Shown: positions 34,706 to 44,624 of the stretch, piece by piece
Numbering within the stretch: the stretch's first letter is position 1
Layout: each line of letters opens with the position of its first letter
Source: Callipepla californica brunnescens
Lineage: Eukaryota; Chordata; Aves; Galliformes; Odontophoridae
Length of the DNA: 64,000 bases
Assembly: GCA_023055505.1 (NCBI GenBank)
Contig: JALIRH010000147.1
Span: 558,001-622,000, forward strand
Reading direction: 5' to 3'
The notes under the pieces: generated by a model
What the model was told of the DNA's origin: nothing
Databases searched by the model: none
Seen by the model: only the letters and a program-made list of their open reading frames with translations
Made by a program: the position numbers and the translations under genes

Positions 34706-35602
34706 AGAGGTCACCTGATAAAGGGGGCTCACAATGAGGCTGTAGTTTGGAACATGCAGTCTCCAAAATCCCACTACACCCAGAAAAGCTTGGCTCTCTG
34801 TCTTACTGGTGGGTGGAGACATGGCAGTAATTTTGTCAATCCCATCTGTTGGGATGTGACGATGTCCATCTTGCCACTTTATGCCTAGGAACTGAATTTC
34901 TTGTGCAGGTCCTTTCACTTTGCTTCGCTTAATAGCGAAGCCAGCTCGCAGGAGGATCTGTATTATTGTCTCTCCTTTCTTAAAAACTTCCTCTGCTGTA
35001 TTGCCCCATACAGCAATATCATCGATGTACTGCAGATGCTCAGGAGCAGCACCCTGTTCCAATGCAGTTTGGATCAACCCATGGCAAATGGTTGGGCTGT
35101 GCTTCCACCCCTGGGGCAAACGGTTCCAGGTGTACTGAACGCCTCTCCAGGTGAAGGCAAACTGTGGCCTGCATTCTGTGGCCAAGGGAATTGAAAAGAA
35201 GGCGTTAGCAATGTCAATGGTGGCATACCACTTGGCTGCTTTTGACTCCAGTTCATACTGGAGTTGAAGCATGTCTGGCACAGCAGCACTCAGTGGAGGT
35301 GTGACTTCGTTCAGGCCACGGTAATCTACCGTCAACCTCCATTCTCCGTTGGCTTTACGCACTGGCCATATGGGGCTGTTAAACGGGGAGTGAGTTTTGC
35401 TGATCACTCCCTGGCTCTCTAGCTGACGAATCAGATGATGAATGGGGAGCAAGGAATCCCTGTTGGTGCGGTACTGCCGTCTGTGCACCGTTTTTGTAGC
35501 AATTGGTACCTGTTGCTCCTCCACTTGTAGCAACCCCACAACAGATGGATCTTCTGACAGGCCAGGTAAAACAGATAGTTGCTTAATGCTATCTGTGTCC
35601 AC
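34649..35602 (-). pseudogene. ERV reverse transcriptase (N-terminal and palm)
   Basis: Ordered RT motifs: LTVDYRGLN, YATIDIANAFFSIPL with the first catalytic Asp, LPQGWKHSPT, then YIDDIAVW with the catalytic pair, then FLGIKW and AFLGVVGFWR of the thumb. The frame is open for 317 codons. After the thumb (near 34705) the real frame moves by one base, and the last residues of this ORF are out of frame. Confidence 0.88.
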
Positions 35603-35626
35603 AGTAGCTATTCCAAAAGCCCATCG

Positions 35627-35857
35627 CTACCCCTTGGGATCCTTAAAGTGCCCCCTTCTGAGATAGTCTATACCAAGTATGCGTGGGGCCCCCTGTCCAA
35701 TCACTATAAGATGCTTCTGCCAGTCTTTACCCGAGAGGCTTATTTCTGCCTCCAGCACAGACAATTCCTGAAAGCCGCCAGTCACTCCAGAGAGATGAAT
35801 CAATTCTGCCCCTTTATAACTTGAAGGCGTTAGAGTACATTGTGCACCAGTATCCAC
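35627..35857 (-). pseudogene. ERV protease region
   Basis: The aspartic-protease signature DTGAQ is at residues 2-6 of the visible frame and a C-terminal ILGIDYL motif follows about 55 residues later, both in the expected order. The frame stops at 35627-35629 and then resumes in the same frame as RT, so one nonsense codon separates protease from pol. The upstream link to gag (36062-35858) is in other frames. Confidence 0.75.
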
Positions 35858-36061
35858 CAGTGCCTCCTATTTCTGTGGGTTTGATGTGCCAGGCCACCGA
35901 ATCCACACAGTCCAATACACTCTCTTATCCCTCTCCCTCCTCTGGCTGAGGGCAGGGCCCCTCTATTCATTACCTGTAGTGACGGGAACAACTTCGCTGG
36001 TAGTTGGTCTGTGTTGTAATTCTCTCACCCGTACTCGCAGTGCAGGGGTGGGTTTTTGATG

Positions 36062-37171
36062 TCATTCCTTCATATCTTCTCCATTTGCACGTAAGTAACT
36101 CCACAAAGCCGCACGCGACATGAAGTTAGTGAAGTTAGTGCTGTCATTTGCTCGAGCAGGATGGCGTTTGCTTCTGATAGCTGCAACCGATTCAACCCTA
36201 TCAATCAGTTGGGATAATTTTCCCAGTATATCTTCCATTTGTCCTTCTAACTTTGATATGGCTGAAATGGACGTGTATGGCGGCGGAAATTTTTGTTTGA
36301 AGTTTTGAAGTGTAAGAATTAGTTCAAAAACTGGGGGTTTTCTGTCTTGGTCCTCATATCTGTTGAACGTTGTCACTAGTGTACCGGCGTACCTTTCTGG
36401 TGCTGACTTTGAAAGCTTCTGACATATTTCGGGTGTACTCCTTACTTTCTCCGGATCATGGTCCCGATCGTCAGGATCAAAGGTGGGATCATACAGCATT
36501 TCCGCCACAGCTGTTTCTCTCAAATACTGGATGCCTTCCTCAATAGTTTTCCACCTTTTCACTTTAGGTGCCAGGTCACTCTTGTAGGGATATCTTTCCC
36601 TCACAGCTACTAGCATTCGTTGCCAGAGGCTGGCGATTCCATCCATATACCTGCTGATTCCTCTGTCGACAGCCGGATCTCGGGCAATGTTTCCTAGTTG
36701 GCGAGCTTCGTTACTATCAAGGGACACACTGTTGGCCCGGTTGTCCCAACACCGAAGCAACCAAGTGACAATACTCTCATCTGGACGTCGAATAAACTCC
36801 TTTCTTGAGCCTTGGATCTCAGACATTTTCACGGGCCAACGAAACGTCGTAACTTTAACTTTCTCTTCACCTTCATCATCACTTTCTTCTCCATGTCTCT
36901 CACTTTTCTTTGTTGCCTTTCTCGATGGTGATGGGGTTGTGGCCACCCCCTCACCTATATCTTCCTCTTCTTTCGGCACCTCTTCTTTGCGTTCTAGGCG
37001 CGAGGACACACGTTTCCATTTCTTGCCTTCCACAGGGGCAACTGACTTTGATACTGGTGCTTCCTTTGGCTGGTCAGGTGTGACCGGGAGGTTTTCCTCT
37101 TTGGTTTGGGCCTCAGTTTGGACACTCTCTCTCTTCATAATAGTATATAAACCTCGGTAAGCATAGGCCAA
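36062..37171 (-). CDS. ERV gag polyprotein
   Basis: An uninterrupted 369-codon frame. The N-terminal third is polar and charged (Glu/Lys/Pro-rich, residues 15-110). A capsid-like helical region follows (about 115-300) and then a basic, Ser-Thr-rich tail. No CCHC zinc knuckle is visible, as is common in ERV-L-like and spuma-like gag. Its position between the leader ORF and protease supports the assignment more than sequence similarity does. Gag would form the particle core. With no integrase or 3' LTR the element cannot move by itself. Confidence 0.65.
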   Translation of the reverse strand: MAYAYRGLYTIMKRESVQTEAQTKEENLPVTPDQPKEAPVSKSVAPVEGKKWKRVSSRLERKEEVPKEEEDIGEGVATTPSPSRKATKKSERHGEESDDEGEEKVKVTTFRWPVKMSEIQGSRKEFIRRPDESIVTWLLRCWDNRANSVSLDSNEARQLGNIARDPAVDRGISRYMDGIASLWQRMLVAVRERYPYKSDLAPKVKRWKTIEEGIQYLRETAVAEMLYDPTFDPDDRDHDPEKVRSTPEICQKLSKSAPERYAGTLVTTFNRYEDQDRKPPVFELILTLQNFKQKFPPPYTSISAISKLEGQMEDILGKLSQLIDRVESVAAIRSKRHPARANDSTNFTNFMSRAALWSYLRANGEDMKE

Positions 37172-37302
37172 GCCCCAGATAAGTGTTCCTCCTCAGATCT
37201 TTCTGAGCCGCAGCACCCTTTACTCAGATACAGGCCTAGCTCCTCAGGATCCTGCAATTGTTCAGGAGAAAGATCCCATGACACCGGGTGTCCCCATCCT
37301 TC

Positions 37303-37719
37303 TCATTTCTTTCCTAAAACTCTCCACTCTCCCTGCCATTCAACATTCTCTGTTTCTGGGAGAAGCTTCCTGCACATGATGTAAAGTGCTACTACATGCA
37401 GGAGGACTAATATCCCAATTATTAACACCATCCCTAAGCTGTGATCTTGAAAATTCATAAAAAACTGAGAGGGGAACCTGGATACCCATTCAAACATCAC
37501 ATGGTTCGTTAACATGTTATCCTTTGTTCCATTAGCTGGGGTGCCCTGGGATCTGGCAGGTTCCTCTATCATTGCTTTTAATTTATCATACAGGGACCAG
37601 ACCCAATGGAACAGAATGGCAAACTTAACCAAGTTCCAGTACGTTTTGAGCATTAAGAGGGAAAAAGCGGTGAAGTACAATCCCTGTAAGGGCAGTTTTA
37701 ACAGAAACAGAAAAGACAT
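37303..37719 (-). CDS. Small hydrophobic ORF upstream of gag in the ERV
   Basis: 138 codons, starting MSFLFLLKLPLQGLYFTAF. There are two strongly hydrophobic segments: about residues 2-45 (possibly a signal-anchor plus a second helix) and about residues 93-115 (MVLIIGILVLLHVVALYIM). Between them lies a polar loop with an N-glycosylation sequon (NGT), and a charged tail follows. It lies between the primer site and gag, in the leader, where most retroviruses have no gene. I do not recognise it. The intact length suggests either recent insertion or past selection. A sequence captured from the host or a leader-encoded accessory protein are both possible. Confidence 0.5.
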   Translation of the reverse strand: MSFLFLLKLPLQGLYFTAFSLLMLKTYWNLVKFAILFHWVWSLYDKLKAMIEEPARSQGTPANGTKDNMLTNHVMFEWVSRFPSQFFMNFQDHSLGMVLIIGILVLLHVVALYIMCRKLLPETENVEWQGEWRVLGKK

Positions 37720-37928
37720 CTTTTTATTTTTTTTTTTTTTTTTCTTGTACTAAAACAATCTGGCAGTACCCAAAAGAAGTTTACAGATATCCCAAAACAA
37801 CTGACAGTACGCCCGGACTTCAAGGTCGTGTTTTGCTGTACAGCACTTGCAGTACAGATAAGCTTGTTAACAACAGACAGAGATGTACTCTAAAAGTTTG
37901 TCTCTGTCTGGCTAAGGCAGCTGGTTGT

Positions 37929-37946
37929 GTCCCACGTTGGGCGCCA
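37929..37946 (-). other. Primer-binding site, tRNA-Lys type
   Basis: Minus strand TGGCGCCCAACGTGGGAC, four bases after the LTR. The core TGGCGCCCAACGTGGG is the typical complement of a tRNA-Lys 3' end. This fixes the direction of the element and confirms the LTR edge. Confidence 0.8.
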
Positions 37947-37950
37947 AAAA

Positions 37951-38193
37951 TGTCAGGGGTTTGTGAGCCGGTTCAGCCCGGCCCTGCGACAACCGAGGAA
38001 GGAGACCCACAGGCCCACACCCCGGACAAGGGGAAGGGGGAAAGGGAAAAAGGGAGATAAGCCCCAAAACAAAACAGCGGCAACGATCTGAGGGGGAAAA
38101 GCTAATTTACTAAATAAGACATCAGGAAGTAAATAACACAGTATAATGCAATACAATTTGGAATTAAGCCCAATGAATCAAACAAAACGAGTA

Positions 38194-38236
<43 letters not shown>

Positions 38237-38497
38237 GTGCCTGATAAACCGAAGGCCTTGCGCTAACGCTGAAGGCGGACGGCAGCGAGCACCCACTCCT
38301 AAGTGATCCTAGAGGAAAGAGAGAATGTCCCGTGACCGCAGAGAGTTTTTATCTGTTCCCTCTGAGCGGAAAACACGTGAAAAAATACAAAGCATTGCCA
38401 AGTCCTCTGGGGAATGTAGTTTTCTCCCTGACTCCCAATGCACCACATGATGCCATGATGTGGAATACCAGTACCAAAAAATCATAAAACCATGACA
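37951..38497 (-). mobile_element. 5' LTR of the minus-strand ERV
   Basis: 547 bp, TGTCATGG...CCCTGACA on the minus strand. It has the same family and orientation as the solo LTR at 6478-7051. It carries a GA dinucleotide run at about 38199-38232 that is almost absent in the solo copy. It ends next to the primer-binding site at 37946. Confidence 0.9.
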
Positions 38498-39020
38498 CTT
38501 CCTTACGGTCTTTTTTGTAGATGGGAGTCACATCGGCAAGCCTCCAATCTTGTGGGACCTCTCCAGATGACCAGGAATGCTGATAGATGACAGAAAGCGG
38601 CTTGGCAATCACCTCTGCCAGCTCCCTCAGCACCCTTGGTTGGATCCCATCTGGTCCCATGGACTTGCGGCAGTTCAGATGGAGGAGCAGGTCTCTGACT
38701 GTCTCTGCTAGGATCACAGGGGGTGTATGATGCGCTTCGTCCCAGACTTCCAGGTCAGGGCAAAAAGTATCCTGAGTTAACTGATCTGTCTATTGAAGAG
38801 AGACGTGAAGAAGGCATTGAGAACCTCAGCCTTTTCCTTATCCTCTGTGGTTCCATTCCCTGCCGCATCAAGTAAAGGAGAGAAATTCTCCTTAGATCTT
38901 TTACTGTTAATATATTTGTAAAAGGATTTTTTGCTCTGCTTTACTGCAGTAGCCAGTCTAAGTTGGAGCTGGGCTTTTGCATTTCTAATTTCCTGCCTGT
39001 ATTGGAGGGGAGCAGAGGCT
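38498..39020 (-). mobile_element. CR1 LINE fragment (reverse transcriptase part)
   Basis: Minus-strand reading gives typical CR1 ORF2 text: the region before RT (KSFYKYINSKR, then EKAEVLNAFF), then SMGPDGIQPRVLREL and VPQDWRLADVTPIYKK at the beginning of RT. The ERV LTR interrupts it at 38497. No continuation of the CR1 is found on the other side of the ERV. The right end fades near 39020 into the XPO1 intron. Confidence 0.88.
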
Positions 39021-39191
39021 TGCTTTAAATGTGGAGTAAGGAAGGAAAGGATGGAGAAGGATCTTGTGAACTGAGGTGGGAAGTGGGTATTTAGTCATTG
39101 GAAAGCCATTTTGAACTTTTACTACCTGAACGCTGTACATTTTGGGTTAGTCTTCCTTAACTTTCTGTTGGACTTCTTGTTTTTCAATCAG

Positions 39192-39290
39192 GTGCATCCG
39201 TTCTGTGGAGCAGTAGGATACGTGGTTGGGGCGCAGACAGACCGGACTGTACAGGAGCATCTGATAGAAAAACACATGCAGGCAACAAAA
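39192..39290 (+). CDS. XPO1: XPO1-like exon A (exportin-1 fragment)
   Basis: Exportin-1 (CRM1) is the nuclear export receptor that carries leucine-rich NES cargo with RanGTP. After TTTTCAATCAG the exon encodes GAVGYVVGAQTDRTVQEHLIEK and ends QATK before GTCAGA. This matches a HEAT-repeat exon in the middle of XPO1. Compared with the family, 12 residues between the EKHM-like segment and QATK are missing, a 36-base in-frame deletion. The donor is weak. The frame is open and in phase 0 with the next exon. Confidence 0.88.
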
Positions 39291-39606
39291 GTCAGACAGT
39301 ACATTTTGTGTATTCAACTAAAGTAAAAGTGCTGAATGTTTGTTGTTATTCCATTTTTTTTCATCTGTGGAATGAAGTGAACTTGGCTGTGCTGAACTTT
39401 TATAAAGCAATGGTTGATCTGGCAGTAGAAGTGTTGAAGGAGACCTAAACAACTGAGACTGGTTTAAATCCAGTTGAAGAACTTGACAGAACATGCTTTA
39501 ACACAGCGTGTAAGATAACCCTAAACGTGAAAGTGACCGTTTTTGTATTAGAAGATAAATGGCGTTTTCATTGACTGAATGGAGTTAGCTCAGTTCTTTT
39601 CCACAG

Positions 39607-39790
39607 AATGTTGATGTTCTGAAGGATCCTGAAGCCGTTACGCAGCTTGGTAGCATTCTGAAAAGCAGCGTAAGGGCATGGAAAGCAGCTGGCCGCCCCT
39701 TTGTGATTCAGCTGGGAAGAATTGATTTAGATATGCTGAATATGTCCAAGTGCCCAAGTGAAAACATGTCTGCAGCTCTTGAGGCTGACG
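39607..39790 (+). CDS. XPO1: XPO1-like exon B
   Basis: Flanked by TTTTCCACAG and GGTAAGAA. Encodes NVDVLKDPEAVTQLGSILKS and later PFVIQLGRIDLDMLN, clear XPO1 HEAT-repeat text, with about one in four residues changed from the conserved vertebrate protein. That is unusual for such a slowly evolving protein. 184 bp, ending in phase 1 and joining exon C in frame. Confidence 0.92.
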
Positions 39791-41188
39791 GTAAGAAATT
39801 GCACGTCCTTCCTAACAGCGGGATGGGCAGTGCACGTGATCAGGTTGTGAATTTGCTGGGCTTATCTCATTGCGTGTCTGTTGGTGGTGGTGGTTTTTGT
39901 TGCTTCTTTGTGTGTGCGTTTGGGCAAGAGAATGCCTGAAAATGTGCTTGCTTAGGTTCTTGTTTTTGTTAGCCAGATGTTTTGTTCAAAGAAACTCTGA
40001 TTCCGGAAGGAGGAAAGCTCTTCAAGTGTGAGTTTAGGAAGGGTACCGGAGACTGCTGACTAATAGCAGTCTTGTGGAGACACAGTTGTAAGTTCTGACT
40101 TCATCGTTTTAGATAAGAAAAGACCCTAGGACGTTGGCAGAGTTTTGGTTTGGTGATATTCTACTACTGAAACAGCTTTCTTACAGAAGTGTAACTTCAG
40201 TGAAGGCGCCTCAGATTTGTCACAAACTAGACTGGTAATCACTGAGGAGGAATTAGGAGCTACTCGAGTTACCTAACCACTGTTACCTGGAAAAAATTGG
40301 GTCTGTGATATCCAAGTAGAATGTGCTGCTGGAGCATCCCTTGAGGAATGAAGTGACTCGGTTATTGAAGCTGTGTTCTGACAGACTTTCTTACCCATGC
40401 AATGAATACACCTTGACGTAGCTTCTCAGAACTTAATGCATTCTTTTGATTCTGCAGCTCTAATTGCCAGAAGGTGCTTAAAACAAAAAGAAAACACAAC
40501 GAGAGAAATAGGAAGCAGTTGCTAGGACTTGTAGTGGTGAGATTTTACTCGAGCAACAGCTATTGAGATGGCACTCGGCTCAGAGTGTGTTCTCACAGTT
40601 GTTATCTCTGATGGCAGCAGGAGCAGTTCTGCCTTTGTTTCCCTGGCTGCAGTCTGGTGAGGTTTTCCTTGGATGTACTGTTATGAGTGTGTGTCTGTGC
40701 ACTCAGTTAGGGCAAGTTCTACTGACGAGACTTGCATGGACTTGGACGTGAGAAAATGAAGTAAGAATTAGGCTCCTTGTAGTAAAGACAAGTTGGAACA
40801 ATTCTGTTTGTGACCAAATCAGGAGCGTGCTTTAGAACACTGTATAGGTTGGTTCTTCTCATCACGCAGTGAGAGCCAGAGGTAAGCATGATCCTGAGAG
40901 CTGAAGGAACATTCCCTTCCTTGAAAAAGAAGCTGCAGCATTGTTTCTGAGTTGTACTGGCAGAGTGTGCTGTCAGCAGTAGCACTGGAATACTAAATTG
41001 CAACTTGGATCCATGGAGCTGAAGTAATGGGAAAATGGTTTTAATCTGCATAATATGAACGAGAGATCTTCCTTCTTTGTCATTTGGGTATAAAAATGAA
41101 ACGTTCTCAATCTTCTGGAAGGAGTTGAGGGGAATCTGTTTGTTGACGCATCTTAACCCAGATTCAGTGCAGCTTTGCTACCTTTCAG

Positions 41189-41295
41189 GCGAAGTGGAAA
41201 CCAAGCAGCCCTTGGTTAGAAGGATGAGGACTGTAAAAAGGGAAAGTTTAGAACTGATTTCTGGCTGGGTGAGCAGGTCCAACGATCCTCAGATG
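41189..41295 (+). CDS. XPO1: XPO1-like exon C
   Basis: Flanked by CTACCTTTCAG and GGTAAGTA. Encodes ETKQPLVRRMRTVKRESLEL then ISGWVSRSNDPQM, which is nearly identical to XPO1. 107 bp, joining exon B (phase 1) and exon D (phase 0) without a stop. The intron before it is 1.4 kb. Confidence 0.93.
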
Positions 41296-41673
41296 GTAAG
41301 TAAATATGGCATCCAAAGAGTTGATAGGACACATTCAGGAGGAACTCTGCTCTTTTGCTGCAGTGCAGTTAACACTGTTCTGTTCACAAGAACTGGCTTC
41401 AGAACTGCAATATCTGCAGGAAGGATGATAAGCTGTGACCATACAGGGGTAGGCCTGAGCTGTGTTTTGAGTGCTTCAGGTAGTGTCAGCTGAGAGCAGT
41501 CCTAAGGGGAAGCAGGAAGGTGTAGGAGAGCCCTCAGGCAAGCACTGCTGGATGAACACAGTGTGTGGGAAGCATGTGGGCATGTAAGTTCATTTTTAGC
41601 TTCTTTCCGAACTGCTGTGTGAGGCTTTGTTGGGTAACTGCACTGCTCTAAGCATGTCTTGCTCTTGATGTAG

Positions 41674-41868
41674 GTTGCTGAAAACTTTGTTCCTCCCTTG
41701 TTGGGTGCCGCTCTCATTGACTACCAGAGAAATGTTCCAGCTGCTAGAGAGCCTGCAGTACTGGGTGCTGTGGCTGTGGCTGTAAAGAAGCTGGGTGGGC
41801 ACATCGCTGCTGAAATACCTCAGATCTTTGATGCTGTTTTTGAGTGCACGTTAAATATGATCAAGAAG
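41674..41868 (+). CDS. XPO1: XPO1-like exon D (last one present)
   Basis: Flanked by TTGATGTAG and GGTATTCC. Encodes VAENFVPPLLGAALIDYQRN, then VPAAREP, KLGGHIAAEIPQIFDAVFEC and TLNMIKK. 195 bp, open throughout. The four exons together give 195 codons with no stop and all GT-AG introns. The following exon (DFEEYPEHRTNFF in the family) is not found before the TTAGGG array at 42.6 kb, and nothing upstream of exon A is found. This is therefore a truncated duplicate that keeps the intron structure, not a retrocopy. Confidence 0.93.
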
Positions 41869-42609
41869 GTATTCCTATGTAAATTTTGGATAACGGAAAA
41901 AAAAAGAAAAGGGATTTTATATTCAGGATATTGCAAGAAAGGGGGCAGGGCGTGTTATGCTATGTAGTTTACATAGCATTATTCTGTTGGGTGGAAATGA
42001 AGGTGAGGTTGATGAGCTGTGGCTGTCTGGGTGAATGTCTTGATCTCACTGACTTAATTTCTTGATCCAGTTCTGGAATTAAATTCGGAGTTGTTTTTCT
42101 GTTCCAGGACCTTGGGATGTCGTGGTCCTGGAAGCTGAAGTCTACTTGAAGTATATTCATACGTCCTTTGAGTAGAAGTATTGATTAGTTCTTGAAGTAT
42201 TTCTTTCCTGATTTCCGTAGCTGCTAGAGTTTCTGTGTTACGGTTTACAGCAGGTACTTGCACAATAGATGGGTGCCGTTTTGCAGCAGTGTGAATCAGA
42301 AAGTGTATCCCTGTAGTGGCTGGGTGCTTAACCGCTGAGGCCGTCTGTCCTGTGCCTGTGGAGCAAGTGGTAATTAATGTTGTGCACTGACCAAATGTGG
42401 TTCACCCTGCTGACACTGTGTAAGTCCAGCAAATGGTCTTCTCAATCTATGGTGGTGAAAGTATGGGGAAAAATGTTGCTGGGAATCTGGGAACTGCATG
42501 CTTTGTTTTGTTTTTAGATTTCCTTAAAGCTGAGATCTCCATGGTAAGCCAGATTTTCTCTCCCAGATTTTCACAGTGAAAAGGCTGTATGGATTCAGGC
42601 CTTTTCTGC

Positions 42610-44000
42610 GACTGGTTAGGGTTAGGGTTTAGGCTAGGGTTAGGGTCAGCTTCAGGGTCAGGGTTAGGGCAAGGGTTAGGTTTTGGTGTAGATTTCGGTT
42701 TAGGGTAAGGGTTAGGGATAATTTGAGTGTTAGAGTCAGGGACAGAAGTAGGTGAAGTGTTCATGTTAGGAGTAGCATTAGGGTTAAGTTTAGGGTTAGA
42801 CTTAGGATTGGATTTGTATGTAGGGTTAGGGGTAGGGTTAGTTTGAGTGTCAGGGTGAGGTAAGGGGTAGGCCTCGGGTTTGGCTTTGTGTTAAGTAAAG
42901 GTTTAGGAATAGTTGTAGGGTTAGTGTTTGGATTAGGATTTGGTTTAATATTAGGAACATGTTTTGGGATAGATTTAGGTGAGGGTTGTGGTGATCTGAT
43001 GCTTTTGGTTAGGTTTAGGGTTGGGCTTCCACTTGGGTTTTGTGGTAGGGTCTGAGTTTGGGTTAGGGTTAGGGTAGAGTTAGAATTAGGATTTGGGAAA
43101 TGCTTCGAGTTCTGTTTAGGGTAAGGATTAGTGTTAGATTTAGGGTTTGAGTTAGGGTTAGGATTATGGTTAGGACTAGGGTTCTGTTAGGTTTTGGGTT
43201 AGGGTTATGGGTAAGTTTGTTTTAGTACTAGGGTAAGGTTATGTTTAGGGTTAGGGTTACGATTAGGGAAAGATTTAGTGATACAGTGTTAGGGTAAGTT
43301 TAGGTTATGGAATAGGGTTAGGTGTAAGATTGGGTTTAGTAATAGGGTTAGGTTTAGATTCTGGGTTAGGGTTAGAGATAGGGAAAGGGTTTGGGATTGT
43401 TTTAGGTTTTGGATTAGGTTTAGGATTAGGGTTAGGGAAAAAGTTTTTCTCAGTTTTATGATTGTGTTTAGAGCTAGGATTAGGTTGAGTGTTCATGTTA
43501 GCATTAGGGGAAGTTTTAGGTTTAGGTTTAGGGTTAGGATGCGATCTGTGTTTAGGGGTAGGGGCAGGGTCAGTTTGAGTGTAAGGGTCATATTAGGGTT
43601 AGGCCTCTGGTTAGGGTTAAGGTTAGGAATAGGATTAGGTTTCAGGTTAGTGTTAGGGTTAGGCCTGGGATTGCTGTTAGGGTTAGGTTAAGGTAAGTCT
43701 TGTGGTTAGGGTTAGGTGTAGGAAAAGGGTTTTGGGGATAGGGATAGTGTATAGGTAAGGGTTAGAATTCGATTTAGGATTAGGCTTAGGGATAGGGTTT
43801 GTTTGAGTTCTAAGGTTAGATACAGCATTAGAACTAGGTTGAGTGTCAGTGTTAGGATTAGGGTTTGGGTTACTGTTGAGGATAGGAATAGGGATAGGTT
43901 TAGGGTTATGCTTAGGGTTCAGGCTAGGTACAGGGTTAGGGTTAGGTTTAAGGTGAGTGTTAGGCTTAGGGTAAGGATTGTGGTAAAAATGAGTTCTCTA
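42610..44000 (+). repeat. Degenerate telomere-like array, TTAGGG on + strand (left part)
   Basis: Units GGTTAGGGTTAGGG with many variants (TTTAGG, TTAGTG, ATTAGG). It is more diverged than the CCCTAA array at 7.4-17.7 kb and similar to the decayed 5.9-7.3 kb part. Strand orientation is opposite to that array. Pro/Asn/Arg-rich open frames are repeat by-products. Confidence 0.92.
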
Positions 44001-44060
44001 CTTGTTAATCAAACCGACTCGAGACAGATGTGTCCGTGTTTTTCAGCGTGTTTTTTTTTC

Positions 44061-44526
44061 TGAGAACTATGTAGTTTGTAGAAGTCTCAAAAGAGATATA
44101 TCGATGTTTTGTCTAAAAACTGTAGTTTGTGCAAGTTGGAGCCACAGCGCTTAGTTCTAACACCTGGACAATGAACAACAGATAGCAGTGACCTTTGGAG
44201 AAACTGCAAAAGAAAAAGAAGTGAAAATCTTCTCTTGAGCGCGCGTGATCGGAGCTGAGGAAAACTATGGCCTTCATCATCTCGATCGCCAGGAGGCAGA
44301 GAACGACCCCCAGATAACAGGCAGCGCAGCCCAGGAAGAGAAAGATAAGACATGAATGCAGAGATAAGGGACAATGAAAAGAGGGGTTGGGGGGCCCTGT
44401 TGAGCACCTCTGGTGCAGAGGAGACTCCCAGCCGCCCAGCGCTGTTCCGCTCATTTCTTGCTTGCTCAATAAATTCCTTACTGTTGGCAACAGTTGGTGC
44501 GTATCGTTCTCTTCACACCTCTAACA
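44061..44526 (+). mobile_element. 5' LTR of the gammaretrovirus-like ERV
   Basis: The right edge is firm: it ends CTCTAACA at 44526, three bases before the primer-binding site. AATAAA at 44469-44474 fits a polyadenylation signal about 55 bp before the end. The left edge (TGAGAACT at 44061) is a guess, as there is no second LTR to align. Confidence 0.65.
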
Positions 44527-44529
44527 ATT

Positions 44530-44547
44530 TGGTGCCGTGACTCGGAT
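44530..44547 (+). other. Primer-binding site, tRNA-His type
   Basis: TGGTGCCGTGACTCGGAT is the complement of a tRNA-His 3' end, as used by HERV-H-type class I elements. It confirms the LTR edge and + orientation. Confidence 0.8.
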
Positions 44548-44624
44548 CCAGGCGACTCTGCTGTGGAATTCCCACTCCAGGGGAGCACCCCGTCTTCGGA
44601 CGGCCCCTGGGCTGGGGAACTTCT

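Larger units (their letters stand above)
34064..38497 (-). mobile_element. 5'-complete, 3'-truncated endogenous retrovirus (ERV-L-like pol)
   Basis: Minus-strand order is 5' LTR (38497-37951), Lys-type primer-binding site, small hydrophobic ORF, gag, protease, reverse transcriptase and the first residues of RNase H. There it is cut at 34064 by the 12-bp array. Integrase and the 3' LTR are missing. The RT reads like avian class III (ERV-L-type) elements, although the primer site is the tRNA-Lys type more often cited for class II. The classification is tentative. The gene frames carry few breaks (one stop between protease and RT, one frameshift near 34700), so this copy is younger than the other ERVs here. 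It inserted into a CR1 LINE. Confidence 0.88.
39291..42609 (+). other. Introns and downstream unique DNA of the XPO1 fragment
   Basis: Outside the exons (39291-39606, 39791-41188, 41296-41673 and 41869-42609) the sequence is ordinary non-repetitive DNA with modest GC. I see no other exon, RNA gene or known repeat in it. The last stretch (42480-42609) leads into TTAGGG-type repeats. Confidence 0.6.

Noticed and set aside
42054..42263. Further XPO1 exons after exon D
   Set aside because: An acceptor-like TTCCAGGACCTTGGG near 42110 starts with GA as the next exon would, but the following codons do not match XPO1.
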